From Agromyces kandeliae (GTDB taxonomy: Bacteria; Actinomycetota; Actinomycetes; Actinomycetales; Microbacteriaceae): a stretch of 64,000 nucleotides of DNA. The position numbers and the translations under genes are program-made. The stretch covers positions 248,001-312,000 of the forward strand of contig NZ_WKJD01000012.1 in assembly GCF_009674665.1 (NCBI RefSeq), read 5' to 3'. Positions 45,706-55,543 of the stretch are shown here, piece by piece. How positions within the stretch are numbered: the stretch's first letter is position 1; each line of letters begins with the position of its first letter. The notes beneath the pieces are model-generated. The model searched no databases and was not told where the DNA came from. It saw only the letters and a list, made by a program, of their open reading frames with translations.

Positions 45706-45966
45706 TTAGCGGCCGGAGCCCGAGTAGGGCAGGAGCGCCATCTCGCGCGCGTTCTTCACTGCGCGGGCGATGAGGCGCTGCTCCTGCACGGAGACACCGG
45801 TGATGCGACGGGCGCGGATCTTGCCGCGCTCCGAGATGAACTTCCGAAGGGTCGCGACATCCTTGTAGTCGATGACGCCGACCTTGACGGACTTCGCGGG
45901 GGCGGCGTTCTTCGCGCCCTTGCCGCCGCGAGGCTTGCGGCGGTCGCCGCTGCTCTTTCCAGCCAT
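45706..45966 (-). CDS. rpsR: 30S ribosomal protein S18
   Basis: 86 aa. The core [55 protein letters not shown] is S18. No CxxC zinc motif is present. The N-terminus is Lys/Gly/Arg-rich. It lies 73 nt after ssb in the same operon. Confidence 0.96.
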   Translation of the reverse strand: MAGKSSGDRRKPRGGKGAKNAAPAKSVKVGVIDYKDVATLRKFISERGKIRARRITGVSVQEQRLIARAVKNAREMALLPYSGSGR

Positions 45967-46039
45967 GGTTCTTTCCTAATCGTGTGTGAGTTCCTGGTGC
46001 GAGCGGATGCCACGTGGCATCCGTCGCCGGCCTGACGGC

Positions 46040-46558
46040 CTAGAAGGGCGTCTCGTCGCCGTAGTTGGTGCCCGGGGTGTTCCAGACGTCGCCGCCGCCC
46101 GAGGAGGACTGCGCGGGTGCGCTGGGCGCCCACGCGTCGTCGGAGGACTGCTGGCCGCCCCCGAAGGAGCCGCCTCCGCCGACGCCGCGGTTGGACTGGG
46201 CGCGCGTCACGGACGCGGTGGCGTAGCGCAGGCTCGGGCCGATCTCGTCGATCTCGAGCTCGATGCTGGTGCGCTTCTCGCCTTCCTTCGTCTCGTAGGA
46301 GCGCTGCTTGAGACGTCCGGAAGCGATGACCCGGGTTCCCTTGGTGAGCGACCCCGCGACGTGCTCGGCGAATTCACGCCAGCAGCTCGCACGCAGGAAG
46401 AGGGCCTCGCCGTCCTTCCACTCGTTCGCCTGACGGTCGAACGTGCGGGGCGTCGACGCGATCGTGAAGTTCGCGACAGCCAGTCCGCTCTGCGTGTAGC
46501 GCAGCTCGGGGTCGGCGGTGAGGTTGCCCACCACGGTGATGACGGTCTCGCCGGCCAT
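46040..46558 (-). CDS. ssb: Single-stranded DNA-binding protein
   Basis: 172 aa. The OB fold is [36 protein letters not shown] to [45 protein letters not shown] Gly/Ser/Gln-rich tail ends in DETPF, a slight variant of the usual acidic DDxPF tip that recruits partner proteins. It follows rpsF by 5 nt. Confidence 0.95.
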   Translation of the reverse strand: MAGETVITVVGNLTADPELRYTQSGLAVANFTIASTPRTFDRQANEWKDGEALFLRASCWREFAEHVAGSLTKGTRVIASGRLKQRSYETKEGEKRTSIELEIDEIGPSLRYATASVTRAQSNRGVGGGGSFGGGQQSSDDAWAPSAPAQSSSGGGDVWNTPGTNYGDETPF

Positions 46559-46563
46559 GGGGA

Positions 46564-46947
46564 CTAGGCGTCCTTCTTGGCGGTGGCCTTCGCGGCGGCG
46601 GCGGCCTTCTTCGCGGCCTTCGCCTCCTCGGCCTTCTTCACGGCGGCGACCTGGGCGATCGCCTCCTCGGCGCGGAGCACCTTCGTGCGCATGACGGCCT
46701 CGCTGAGGTTCAGCTGGCGGTCGAGCTCGTTGGTGGTCGCGGACTCGGCCGTGAAGTCGACGACGGCGTAGATGCCCTCGGACTTCTTGTCGATCTCGTA
46801 GGCCAGGCGACGCTTGCCCCAGATGTCGACGTTGTCGACGGTGCCGCCATCCTTGCGGATGACGTTGAGGAACTTGTCGAGGCTCGGAGCAACGGTGCGC
46901 TCGTCGATCGACGGATCGAGGATGACCATCAGCTCGTACTGGTGCAT
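46564..46947 (-). CDS. rpsF: 30S ribosomal protein S6
   Basis: 127 aa. [52 protein letters not shown] is the S6 ferredoxin-like fold. The Ala/Lys-rich tail ([18 protein letters not shown]) is common in actinobacteria. The ATG at 46947 has AAGGAGG about 10 nt before, so the longer open frame is rejected. It opens the rpsF-ssb-rpsR-rplI operon. Confidence 0.95.
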   Translation of the reverse strand: MHQYELMVILDPSIDERTVAPSLDKFLNVIRKDGGTVDNVDIWGKRRLAYEIDKKSEGIYAVVDFTAESATTNELDRQLNLSEAVMRTKVLRAEEAIAQVAAVKKAEEAKAAKKAAAAAKATAKKDA

Positions 46948-47120
46948 GACAGACCCACCTCCTTCGGACTCAGCGGTCGCAGACGTTCTGCGACAGGAGG
47001 GTGTACATGCGTCGTACCGCGGAGGCCCGGACTCGGGCACGCAGACAACCTGTCAAGTGTAACGGATGCCTCGGACCCGCGCACATCGGCCCGGCGCCCG
47101 CGCACCCTGACCCGCCCCGG

Positions 47121-48554
47121 TCAGGCCTCGCCGCGGGCGGCCCACCAGGCGAGCAGGCGCTCGCGCGCGGCATCCGGCCCGATCGGGCCCTCGTCGAGGC
47201 GCACCTCGAGCAGGTGCCGGTACGCCTCGCCGACGACCGGACCCGGGCGGATGCCGAGGATCTCCATGATCTGCTGTCCGTCGAGCTCGGGACGCACGGC
47301 CGCGAGCTCCTCCTCCTCGGCGAGCCGGGCGACGCGTTCCTCGAGGTCGTCGTACGCGAACCCGAGGCGGTCGGCCTTGCGGCGGTTGCGGGTCGTGACA
47401 TCCGCCCGCGTGAGGATGTGGAGGCGCTCGAGCTGGTCGCCCGCGTCGCGCACGTACCGCCGCACGGCAGAGTCGGACCACGCGCCATCCGTGTACCCGA
47501 AGAAGCGCAGGTGCAGCTCGATGAGCCGCGACACCGCCTTGATCGTGTCGTTGTCGAAGCGCAGCGCGCGCAGGCGCTTGCGCGCGAGCTTCGCGCCGAC
47601 CATGTCGTGGTGGTGGAACGACACGGCGCCGCCCGACTCGAGCCGCCGCGTCGCGGGCTTGCCGATGTCGTGCAGCAGCGCCGCGAGGCGCACCACCAGG
47701 TCGGGGGAGTCGAGCACGCCCCGCGAGACCTCGTAGTCGACGGCCTGGTCGAGCACGGTCAGGCTGTGCTCGTAGACGTCCTTGTGGTGGTGGTGCTCGT
47801 CGATCTCGAGGCGGAGCGCCGGGACCTCGGGCAGCACGCGCGCCGCGATCCCGCTGTCGACGAGCAGGCGGATGCCCCGGCTCGCAGCGCCCGTGCACAG
47901 CAGCTTCGACAGCTCGTCGCGCACCCGCTCGGCGGAGATCCGGTCGATCTCGGGCGCGAGCGCCCCCATCGCGGCGAGCGTGCCCGGCTCGACCTCGAAG
48001 CCGAGCTGGGCCGCGAAGCGCGCGGCGCGCATCATCCGCAGCGGGTCGTCGCCGAACGAGACCTCGGGTGCGGAGGGCGTGCGAAGCACCCGCGCGATGA
48101 GGTCCTCCACCCCGCCCGACGGGTCGACCAGCGTGCGCTCGGGCAGGCGGAGCGCGAGTGCGTTGACGGTGAAGTCGCGGCGCACGAGATCGTCCTCGAG
48201 CGACGTGCCGAACACGACCTCCGGCTTGCGCGAGGACCCGTCGTAGGCGTCGGCCCGGTAGGTCGTGATCTCGACCGTGTGGCCGTGGACGATCGCGCCG
48301 ATCGTGCCGAACGCGCGTCCGATGTCCCAGTGCGCCTCGGCGACGGGCTTGACCACGGCGAGGATCTCGTCGGGCGTGGCATCCGTCGTGAAGTCGAGGT
48401 CGTTCGTCGCTCGGCCGAGGAACGCGTCGCGGACGGGCCCGCCGACGAGGGCGAGCTCGAATCCGGCCGCCCGGAAGGCGTCGGCGAGCGTGGCGACCGT
48501 CGGCGAGGCCGCCAGACCCGCGAGCCGGTCGAGGGCCTCCGCGACACTCTGCAT
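47121..48554 (-). CDS. cca: CCA tRNA nucleotidyltransferase
   Basis: 477 aa, class II enzyme that adds CCA to tRNA 3' ends. ELALVGGPVRDAFLGRATNDLDFTTDATPDEI is the polymerase-beta-type head with the metal Asp pair (DLDF). RRDFTVNALALRLPE is the basic motif and LVDPSGGVEDL follows. HHHHKDVYEHSLTVLDQAV carries an HD domain, present in the PcnA-like actinobacterial form. A TAACAT -10 ends 6 nt before the ATG. Divergent from the DUF6049 gene, as is usual near the origin. Confidence 0.93.
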   Translation of the reverse strand: MQSVAEALDRLAGLAASPTVATLADAFRAAGFELALVGGPVRDAFLGRATNDLDFTTDATPDEILAVVKPVAEAHWDIGRAFGTIGAIVHGHTVEITTYRADAYDGSSRKPEVVFGTSLEDDLVRRDFTVNALALRLPERTLVDPSGGVEDLIARVLRTPSAPEVSFGDDPLRMMRAARFAAQLGFEVEPGTLAAMGALAPEIDRISAERVRDELSKLLCTGAASRGIRLLVDSGIAARVLPEVPALRLEIDEHHHHKDVYEHSLTVLDQAVDYEVSRGVLDSPDLVVRLAALLHDIGKPATRRLESGGAVSFHHHDMVGAKLARKRLRALRFDNDTIKAVSRLIELHLRFFGYTDGAWSDSAVRRYVRDAGDQLERLHILTRADVTTRNRRKADRLGFAYDDLEERVARLAEEEELAAVRPELDGQQIMEILGIRPGPVVGEAYRHLLEVRLDEGPIGPDAARERLLAWWAARGEA

Positions 48555-48659
48555 TGCTCCATGTTAGGCAGGGCGCCCGCGGCACGGCGCGCGCGGCGGG
48601 CGGCGCAGCCCGGCGACGCCCCACGACCTCCCGGGAGCGGTCCCCGTAGAATCGCCTCC
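48555..48659. promoter_or_regulatory. Divergent promoter region between cca and the DUF6049 gene
   Basis: On the reverse strand TAACAT (48561-48566) ends 6 nt before the cca ATG. On the forward strand TAGAAT (about 48646-48651) ends about 8 nt before the DUF6049 ATG. Both look leaderless. Confidence 0.55.
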
Positions 48660-50840
48660 ATGCCGGCCGAGTCGACCCCTCCTCGACGCCTGCGCCGACT
48701 CCTCGCCCTCCTGTCCGCCGGGGCCGCGACCGCGGCCCTCGGGATCGCCGGCGCGGTCGCGCCGATCGACGGCCCGACCGGCCCGTCGGCCGCCCGCGCG
48801 GCCGAGCCCGTCGACGGAGTCCGCGTGAGCGTCGCCCCCGCCGACGGCACGTCCGTGGCCGCCGGCGCCCCGTTCGACGTGGTCGTCGAGATCGTGAACG
48901 GCGGAGACGGCGCCATCGCGGCGGGGACGCTCTCGATCGGCGTCGCCGCATCGGGCCTCGACGACACCGCCGACCTCGACGCATGGACGAGCGACGGCGG
49001 CCTGCCGGCATCCGCCCGCACCGTCGCAGAGCGCGCCACCGCCGCCCTTCCCGTGGGCGCGGTCACGACCCTGGAGTTCACGATCCCCGGCGAGGCGACC
49101 GGCGCCGCAGACCCGGCGATCGGGCTCGCCGCATCGCTCGAGTCGGGCGGGGCGGATGTCGCGGGCGCCACCACGGCCGTCGCGAACACGCTCGTGACCG
49201 ACGACGATCGCCCCGCGCTCTCGCTCGTCTCCCCCCTCACGGTCCCGGCGGGCGAGGGCGGCATCCTCCCCGCGGATCGCCTGGCGTCGTGGACCGGCCC
49301 GACCGGGCTGCTCACCCGCCAACTCGAGGCCGTCTCCGGCGCCGGGGTCGCGGTGGGCATCGACCCGCGCATCCCGGTGTCGATCCGCGCCCTCGGCTCC
49401 GCGGCACCGGAGTCGGCCGTGGCCTGGCTCGAGGCGCTCGCCGAGATGCCCAACGAGGTCTTCCCGCTCGCCTACGCCGACGCCGACCTCGCCGCGCAGT
49501 CGCAGGCCGGGCTCGACGCCCCGCTCGAGCCGATCGGCTTCGCCGACGTCGTCGACCCCGCCGACTTCTCCGAACCCCAGGGCCCAGCGGGCGCGACGAC
49601 GGCGCCCGGCGAGGCGCCGACCGATGCCGAGCTGTTCGACTGGGACTTCACGCGGACCGACCTCGCCTGGCCGGCCGACGACACCGTGGCATCCGGCGAC
49701 CTCGACCGCTTCGCGGCCGGAGGGCTGACGACCGCGATCCTGGCACCCGGGAACGTCGAGCCGATCGGTGGGTCGGCGAATGCGGGCGCGACCATCGACG
49801 GTCGCGGTGCGGTCGTCGCCGACGAGCGGCTGCAGGGCCCGCTCCGCCGCGCCGCGGCGGCCCAGACCGACGCCGAGTGGCGCAGCGCCGCGTCGAGCCT
49901 GCTCGCCGAACTGGCGCTCGGGCCCGGCGACGCAGCGACGACCCTCGTCGGCACGTTCGCCCGGTCCGCCGGAGCCGACGCGGACCGCGTCGGCGAGACG
50001 CTCGCCGTGCTCGACGGATCCAGCTGGTCGCGCCCCGCGACGCTCGCCGAGGCCGTCGGGGCGCCGCCGGTCGCGCGCACGCTCGTGTCGCTGCCCGAGG
50101 ACACGCAGCGCCTCGGGAACGTCGATCGCCTCCTCGGCGCGGAGCTCGCCGTCGAGGAGTTCTCGGACGTGCTCGACGATCCGACGCTGCTCACCGCGCC
50201 GACGCGGCGCGACCTGCTCGCGCTCCTGGCGGTCGGATGGCTCGACGTGCCGACCGAATGGACCGAGGCCGTCGGCCGATGGCTGATCGACCAGCGCGCG
50301 GTCACGGACTCGGTCTCCACCGTCCCCACGAGCAGCGTCCTCGTGGTCGCCAGCGAGACCGGCATCCCCGTCACGGTCGAGAACGACCTCCCGTACCCGG
50401 TGAACGTGGTCGTCACGGTCGACCCGTCCAACGGCCGGCTGCTCGTCGAGGACACGGTCGAGGCGACCGTCGAGGGCGAGAGCCGTCGGACGGTCCAGGT
50501 CCCCGTCGCGGCCGGGGTCGGCAGCGGCGAGGTCACCCTCGAGGTCTCGCTCGCGTCGCCCGGCGGCACGCCGCTCGGCTCGATCGTCCGGATCCCGGCG
50601 AACGTGCACGCCGACTGGGAGGGCGTCGGTGCGACCGTGCTCGCCGTGCTCGCGGTGGTCGTCTTCGGCGCCGGCATCCTGCGCACGATCCTGCGTCGCC
50701 GCCGCCAGCGCGCGGCTGCGGCGACCGCGGCGACCGCGGCGGCCGAGGCCGAGACCGAACCCGAGCCGGAGCCGGAGACCGAGGCCGAGGCCGAGGCCGC
50801 ACCCGAGCCCGCCCGACCGGAGGACCCCTCGCATGGCTGA
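48660..50840 (+). CDS. DUF6049 family secreted/anchored protein
   Basis: About 726 aa, homologous in position and layout to mycobacterial Rv3909, next to murJ. A signal peptide (LRRLLALLSAGAATAALGIAGAVA) opens it. A long extracellular part follows with beta repeats (GVRVSVAPADGTSVAAGAPFDVVVEI and VTVDPSNGRLLVEDTVEATVEGESRRTVQVP). One TM helix near the C-terminus (VLAVLAVVVFGAGILRTILRR) is followed by a Glu/Pro-rich cytoplasmic tail. Function unknown, probably envelope. It overlaps murJ by 8 nt, so both are coupled. Confidence 0.88.
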   Translation: MPAESTPPRRLRRLLALLSAGAATAALGIAGAVAPIDGPTGPSAARAAEPVDGVRVSVAPADGTSVAAGAPFDVVVEIVNGGDGAIAAGTLSIGVAASGLDDTADLDAWTSDGGLPASARTVAERATAALPVGAVTTLEFTIPGEATGAADPAIGLAASLESGGADVAGATTAVANTLVTDDDRPALSLVSPLTVPAGEGGILPADRLASWTGPTGLLTRQLEAVSGAGVAVGIDPRIPVSIRALGSAAPESAVAWLEALAEMPNEVFPLAYADADLAAQSQAGLDAPLEPIGFADVVDPADFSEPQGPAGATTAPGEAPTDAELFDWDFTRTDLAWPADDTVASGDLDRFAAGGLTTAILAPGNVEPIGGSANAGATIDGRGAVVADERLQGPLRRAAAAQTDAEWRSAASSLLAELALGPGDAATTLVGTFARSAGADADRVGETLAVLDGSSWSRPATLAEAVGAPPVARTLVSLPEDTQRLGNVDRLLGAELAVEEFSDVLDDPTLLTAPTRRDLLALLAVGWLDVPTEWTEAVGRWLIDQRAVTDSVSTVPTSSVLVVASETGIPVTVENDLPYPVNVVVTVDPSNGRLLVEDTVEATVEGESRRTVQVPVAAGVGSGEVTLEVSLASPGGTPLGSIVRIPANVHADWEGVGATVLAVLAVVVFGAGILRTILRRRRQRAAAATAATAAAEAETEPEPEPETEAEAEAAPEPARPEDPSHG

Positions 50841-52455
50841 CGACCGCATCGCCCGGGCGAGCCTGTTCCTCGCGTCGGGCACGATCGTCTCGCGCATCCT
50901 CGGGTTCCTGAAGGCGATCGTCCTCGCCGCGACCATCGGCGTCGTGGGCTCGGCGAGCGCCGACGCGTTCGCCGTGGCGAACGGACTGCCGAACACGGTC
51001 TACGTGATCGTCGCGGGCGGCGTGCTCTCCGCCGTGCTCGTGCCGCAGATCGTGCGCGCGGCCGCCCACGCCGACGGCGGCAGCGCCTACATCAACAAGC
51101 TCGTCACGCTGGCGCTCGTCGTGATCGGCGCGGCGACGGTGGTCGCGACCGCGCTCGCGCCGGTGCTGGCCTGGCTCTACGGCGGCGGGTTCGCGCCGGA
51201 CACCCTCGCGCTCGCCACCGCGTTCGCGTTCTGGTGCCTGCCCCAGATCTTCTTCTACGGGCTCTACACGCTGCTCGGGGAGGTGCTGAACGCACGCCGC
51301 AGCTTCGGACCGTTCACGTGGGTTCCGGTCCTGAACAACGTCGTCGCGCTCATCGGCCTCGTGGCGTTCGGCCTGCTGTTCGGCTTCGATCCGGCAGGCA
51401 CCCGGTCCGCCGCCGACTGGACGCCGGGCATGATCGCGCTGCTCGCCGGCTCGGCGACGCTCGGCATCGCGGCGCAGGCGCTCGTGCTGTTCTGGTTCTG
51501 GCGTCGGATCGGCCTGCACTACCGGCCCGACTTCCACTGGCGCGGCGTCGGCCTGCGCTCCGCCGGCCGCATGGCGGGATGGACGTTCGGGATGCTGCTG
51601 CTGACGACGTTCGCCGGCATCGTCCAGACGCGGGTCGTGAGCACGGCATCCGAGCAGGGGGCGTCGGTCGCCGCGATCGAGAACGCCTGGCTGATCTTCA
51701 TGCTGCCGCACTCGGTGATCACGGTCTCGATCGCGACCGCCTACTTCACGCGCATGAGCGAGCACGCACGCGACGGCGAACTCGACCGGGTGCGCTCCGA
51801 CCTCTCGGGCGCCGTGCGCGCCGTCGGCCTCATCCTCATGCTCGCCTCGGCCGTGCTCGTCGTGGTCGCCTACCCGTTCGCCGCGGTCTTCCAGCCGGGG
51901 AACTTCGCCAACGCGTCCGCGCTCGGCAACGTGATCATCGCGTTCGCCGTCGGGCTCGTCGGCTTCAGCATCCTCTTCGTCGTGCAGCGGACGTTCTACG
52001 CGCTCGGCGACACCCGGACGCCCTTCATGTTCACCCTGGTCCAGGTGGTCGTCTTCACGGCGGCGGCGCTGTCGTGCCTGCTCCTGCCCGTGGAGTGGAT
52101 CGCCGTCGGCGTGGCCCTGTCGACGACGGTGGCGGGCACCATCCAGCTCGGTCTGGCCGTCCTCCTGCTGCGGCCGAAGCTCGCGCGACTCGACGCGACG
52201 CGCGTGCTCACGAGCCTCGCGCGGGACTTCGCCGCGGTGATCGTCCCGGTGGTCGCCGGCGCGGCGATCGTCTGGGCCTTCGGCGGGTTCGCCGAGGGCG
52301 GGTTCGCGATCGCCGACCGCTGGGGTGCGATCCTCGTCATGGCGATCACGGGAACGGCGATGGCCCTGCTCTACGGCGGCATCCTCTGGCTGCTGCGCTC
52401 TCCCGAACTGCGCGGCTTCGCCGAGCCCGTGGTGGCACGGCTCCGGCGCCGATGA
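50833..52455 (+). CDS. murJ: Lipid II flippase MurJ
   Basis: 540 aa MOP-superfamily membrane protein with about 14 TM helices. ASLFLASGTIVSRILGFLKAIVLAATIG opens it, and FRVANGLPN-like ADAFAVANGLPNTVYVIVAGGVLSAVLVPQIVRA is the family signature. AVFQPGNFANASALGNVIIAFAVGLVGFSI and RTFYALGDTRTPFMFT are also typical. It flips peptidoglycan precursors. The kinase-like C-terminal extension of some actinobacterial MviN proteins is absent. It overlaps the DUF6049 stop by 8 nt. Confidence 0.93.
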   Translation: MADDRIARASLFLASGTIVSRILGFLKAIVLAATIGVVGSASADAFAVANGLPNTVYVIVAGGVLSAVLVPQIVRAAAHADGGSAYINKLVTLALVVIGAATVVATALAPVLAWLYGGGFAPDTLALATAFAFWCLPQIFFYGLYTLLGEVLNARRSFGPFTWVPVLNNVVALIGLVAFGLLFGFDPAGTRSAADWTPGMIALLAGSATLGIAAQALVLFWFWRRIGLHYRPDFHWRGVGLRSAGRMAGWTFGMLLLTTFAGIVQTRVVSTASEQGASVAAIENAWLIFMLPHSVITVSIATAYFTRMSEHARDGELDRVRSDLSGAVRAVGLILMLASAVLVVVAYPFAAVFQPGNFANASALGNVIIAFAVGLVGFSILFVVQRTFYALGDTRTPFMFTLVQVVVFTAAALSCLLLPVEWIAVGVALSTTVAGTIQLGLAVLLLRPKLARLDATRVLTSLARDFAAVIVPVVAGAAIVWAFGGFAEGGFAIADRWGAILVMAITGTAMALLYGGILWLLRSPELRGFAEPVVARLRRR

Positions 52456-52554
52456 CGACGGATGACGCGGGGCGCGAGCCCGCGACATCCGCTCGGCCGC
52501 TGCCCAGCCTGTGACCCGCCCGTGAGCGCCATCGGGCCCGGAATAGGCGCCGCC

Positions 52555-52560
52555 TAGACT
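52555..52560 (+). promoter_or_regulatory. -10 element upstream of trxB
   Basis: TAGACT lies 69 nt before the preferred TTG start of trxB. If a leaderless start at the ATG at 52570 were used, the protein would have 20 extra residues. Confidence 0.4.
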
Positions 52561-52629
52561 GTGTTCACCATGTCGTGGCATCCGGAACGTAGGATGCCGC
52601 TGGCATCGCACGGAACGACAGGAGCGGGT

Positions 52630-53640
52630 TTGCGCGACATCATCATCATCGGGTCTGGACCGGCAGGATTCACCGCCGCCATCTACGCGGCCCGCGCAGA
52701 GCTGAAGCCGCTGCTCATCGCCAGTTCCGTCGAGATCGGCGGCGAGCTCATGAACACCACCGAGGTCGAGAACTTCCCGGGCTTCCCCGAGGGGATCATG
52801 GGGCCCGACCTCATGGGCAAGATGCAGGCCCAGGCGGAGCGCTTCGGAACCGAGGTCGTCTACGACGACGTCGTCGAGCTCGACGTCGAGGGTCCGGTCA
52901 AGCGCGTGAAGCTCGGCAACGGGGGTGGGCACGAGGCGAAGTCGCTGATCTTCGCGACGGGCTCGGCCTACCGCAAGCTCGGCCTGCCCGAGGAGGAGCG
53001 CCTCTCGGGCCACGGCCTCTCGTGGTGCGCCACGTGCGACGGATTCTTCTTCCGCGAGAAGACGATCGCGGTCGTGGGCGGCGGCGACTCGGCGATGGAG
53101 GAGGCGACCTTCCTCACGCGCTTCGCCGACAAGGTCTACGTGATCCACCGCCGCGACCAGCTCAAGGCCTCGAAGATCATGCAGCAGCGCGCGTTCGACA
53201 ACCCGAAGATCGAGTTCGTCTGGAACGCCGAGGTGTCCGCGATCCACGGTGACACCGCCGTGACCGGTGTCACCCTGCGCGACACCGTCTCGGGCGATGT
53301 GAGCGCACTCGACCTCGACGGCCTGTTCGTCGCGATCGGCAACGACCCGCGCACGCACCTCGTGCACGGCAAGCTCGACCTGACCGCCGAGGGAACGATC
53401 GCCGTCGACGGCCGTTCGTCCCGGACCTCCGTGCCCGGCGTGTTCGCCGCGGGCGACGTGATCGACCCGACGTACCGCCAGGCGGTCACCGCGGCAGGGT
53501 CCGGCACGGTCGCCGCGTTGGACGCCGAGCACTACCTCGCGGCCCTCGAGGACACGGACGGCGAGCCGGCCGCAGCCTCCGCGGAGGCGGCCGAGGTCGA
53601 CGAGCTCGTCGCGGTCGACCTCGCGGACGCCACTCGCTGA
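52630..53640 (+). CDS. trxB: Thioredoxin-disulfide reductase
   Basis: 336 aa. RDIIIIGSGPAGFTAAIYAARAELKPLLI binds FAD (GxGxxG, residues 8-13). The redox-active pair is Cys133/Cys136 in SWCATCDGFFFREKTIAVVGGGDSAMEEATFL, where GGGDSA binds NADPH. AAGDVIDPTYRQAVTAAGSG is the final FAD loop. The TTG at 52630 has AGGAG 5 nt before and puts the start directly at the Rossmann fold; an ATG at 52570 is possible. A short acidic tail is added. It passes electrons from NADPH to TrxA. Confidence 0.93.
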   Translation: MRDIIIIGSGPAGFTAAIYAARAELKPLLIASSVEIGGELMNTTEVENFPGFPEGIMGPDLMGKMQAQAERFGTEVVYDDVVELDVEGPVKRVKLGNGGGHEAKSLIFATGSAYRKLGLPEEERLSGHGLSWCATCDGFFFREKTIAVVGGGDSAMEEATFLTRFADKVYVIHRRDQLKASKIMQQRAFDNPKIEFVWNAEVSAIHGDTAVTGVTLRDTVSGDVSALDLDGLFVAIGNDPRTHLVHGKLDLTAEGTIAVDGRSSRTSVPGVFAAGDVIDPTYRQAVTAAGSGTVAALDAEHYLAALEDTDGEPAAASAEAAEVDELVAVDLADATR

Positions 53641-53723
53641 CCCACCCTCCGGGGGCGGATGCCGGCATCGACATATGCCCGAGCGCCGCCCCGGACCATC
53701 GCATCCACCAAAGGAGATATCCA

Positions 53724-54047
53724 ATGACTGCACGTGCAGTGTCCGAGGCCACCTTCGACCAGGAGGTGCTGCAGAACGACAAGGCCGTCCTCGTCGACTT
53801 CTGGGCCGAGTGGTGCGGTCCGTGTCGCGCGGTGAGCCCGATCCTCGACCAGATCGCGACGGAGCACTCCGACAAGCTCGACATCGTCAAGCTCAACGTC
53901 GACGAGAACCCCGGTCTCGCCATGAAGTACCAGATCACGGCCATCCCGGCGATGAAGGTCTTCAAGGGCGGCGAGGTCGTCCGCACGGTGATCGGCGCGA
54001 AGCCGAAGCCCATCCTCGAGCAGGACCTCGCCGAGTTCATCGGCTGA
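53724..54047 (+). CDS. trxA: Thioredoxin
   Basis: 107 aa, full length. WAEWCGPCRAV carries the Cys31/Cys34 pair; KYQITAIPAMKVFKGGE has the cis-Pro loop. AAAGGAGATATCC precedes the ATG. It follows trxB by 83 nt, forming the usual TrxB-TrxA pair near the origin, and is followed by a strong hairpin. Confidence 0.95.
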   Translation: MTARAVSEATFDQEVLQNDKAVLVDFWAEWCGPCRAVSPILDQIATEHSDKLDIVKLNVDENPGLAMKYQITAIPAMKVFKGGEVVRTVIGAKPKPILEQDLAEFIG

Positions 54048-54064
54048 TCCGGGCACGGAGCCTC

Positions 54065-54105
54065 ACGAAGGGCTGCAACCGCGTATGGCGGTTGCGGCCC
54101 TTCGT
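54065..54105 (+). terminator. Terminator after trxA
   Basis: ACGAAGGGC and GCAACCGC pair with the complementary arm around GTATG with one T-G pair, 18 bp in total, 18 nt after the trxA stop. Confidence 0.85.
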
Positions 54106-54170
54106 CGTCGCGGCTGGTCCGCCGGGCGTCACGCAGCGGCATCCGGTCCGGGCTGCTCCGTCCGGCTGGC

Positions 54171-54176
54171 TAGCAT
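54171..54176 (+). promoter_or_regulatory. -10 element of the aminotransferase gene
   Basis: TAGCAT fits TANNNT and overlaps an in-frame ATG at 54175. Transcription would then start near 54183, which supports the GTG at 54205 as start. Confidence 0.45.
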
Positions 54177-54204
54177 GGAATGCCTGAGCAGAACGGAATC
54201 AGCA

Positions 54205-55527
54205 GTGACCTCTGACGGAGTGCCCCAGCGGGCCGGCAACAACCTCGATCCGTGGTACGCGAACTACGCCGACCGAGCCGCCGGCTTCGCCGCCTCCGAG
54301 GTGCGGGCGCTGTTCGCCGTCGCCTCGCGTCCCGAGGTCGTCTCGCTCGCAGGCGGCATGCCGTACGTGTCCGCCCTCCCGCAGGAACTCATCACCGCCG
54401 CATTCGAGCGGACCATGCGCGAACAGGGACCGGTGGCGCTGCAGTACGGCTCGGGCCAGGGCATCCCTGCGCTCCGCGAGCACATCCTCGAGGTCATGTC
54501 GCTCGAGGGCATCCGCGCATCGGTCGACAACGTCGTGACCTCGACCGGATCGCAGCAGGCGCTCGACTTCGTGGCCAAGCTCTTCCTCGACCCGGGCGAC
54601 GTCGTGCTCGCGGAGGCGCCGTCCTACGTCGGCGCGATGGGCGTCTTCCGGTCCTACCAGGCTTCGGTCGTCCACGTGGCGATGGACGACGAGGGCCTCA
54701 TCCCCGAGGCGCTGCGCGAGACGATCGCGCACCTCCGCGGGCAGGGTCGGCGCATCAAGTTCCTCTACACGATCCCGAACTTCCACAACCCCGCCGGCGT
54801 CACCCTCTCCGCCGCACGTCGTCCCGAGATCCTCGAGATCTGCCGTGCGAACGAGATCCTGGTGCTCGAGGACAACCCGTACGGGCTCCTGCACTTCGAC
54901 GAGCCCGCACCCGATGCCCTGCGATCGATGGACCCCGAGGGCGTCATCTACCTGGGATCGTTCTCGAAGACGCTCGCGCCGGGATTCCGCGTCGGCTGGG
55001 CGCTCGCCCCCCACGCCATCCGCGAGAAGCTCATCCTCGCCGCCGAGTCGGCGATCCTGTCGCCGTCCTCCTTCAGCCAGCTCGTCGTGTCCGAGTACCT
55101 CTCGCAGGCCGACTGGCGCGGGCAGATCGACGCGTTCCGTGGTGTCTACCGCGAACGGAAGGACGCGATGATCGAGGCGCTGGGGGAGTACCTGCCCCAG
55201 CTCTCGTGGACGAACCCCAACGGCGGGTTCTACGTCTGGGTGACGCTGCCCGACGTGCTCGACTCGAAGCAGATGCTGCCGCGTGCGGTCCGCGAACTCG
55301 TCGCCTACACGCCCGGCACCGCGTTCTTCGCCGACGGGCGCGGGCGGCACGCGATGCGACTCTCGTTCTGCTACCCGACGCCCGATGCCATCCGCCTGGG
55401 CATCCGACGACTCGCGACCGTCGTCAACGGCGAGCTGGACCTGCTCGACACCTTCGCCGGGACCGGTACGCTCCAGGTCCCCGATCGACCCGGCATCGAA
55501 CTTGCACCGCCCACCGACCTGAAGTAG
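54205..55527 (+). CDS. PLP-dependent aminotransferase, class I/II (2-aminoadipate type)
   Basis: 440 aa from GTG 54205 with GAACGGAA before; an ATG at 54175 lies within the -10 hexamer. EVVSLAGGMPYVSALP, LQYGSGQGIPALREHI, VVTSTGSQQALDFVAKLFLDPGD, TIPNFHNPAGVTLS, LVLEDNPYGLLHF and LGSFSKTLAPGFRVGWALA (PLP Lys in SFSKTLAP) are the class-I aminotransferase blocks of the LysN/2-aminoadipate or MocR-derived subgroup. No winged-helix domain is present. Substrate unknown. It lies just before the ddl-like gene, an arrangement seen in relatives. Confidence 0.9.
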   Translation: MTSDGVPQRAGNNLDPWYANYADRAAGFAASEVRALFAVASRPEVVSLAGGMPYVSALPQELITAAFERTMREQGPVALQYGSGQGIPALREHILEVMSLEGIRASVDNVVTSTGSQQALDFVAKLFLDPGDVVLAEAPSYVGAMGVFRSYQASVVHVAMDDEGLIPEALRETIAHLRGQGRRIKFLYTIPNFHNPAGVTLSAARRPEILEICRANEILVLEDNPYGLLHFDEPAPDALRSMDPEGVIYLGSFSKTLAPGFRVGWALAPHAIREKLILAAESAILSPSSFSQLVVSEYLSQADWRGQIDAFRGVYRERKDAMIEALGEYLPQLSWTNPNGGFYVWVTLPDVLDSKQMLPRAVRELVAYTPGTAFFADGRGRHAMRLSFCYPTPDAIRLGIRRLATVVNGELDLLDTFAGTGTLQVPDRPGIELAPPTDLK

Positions 55528-55543
55528 TGGAGAACCCCTGATC

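Noticed and set aside
47001..48659. Upstream part of the long plus-strand frame that leads into the DUF6049 gene
   Set aside because: This part is antisense to cca and lacks coding character. The signal peptide and -10 element place the true start at 48660.
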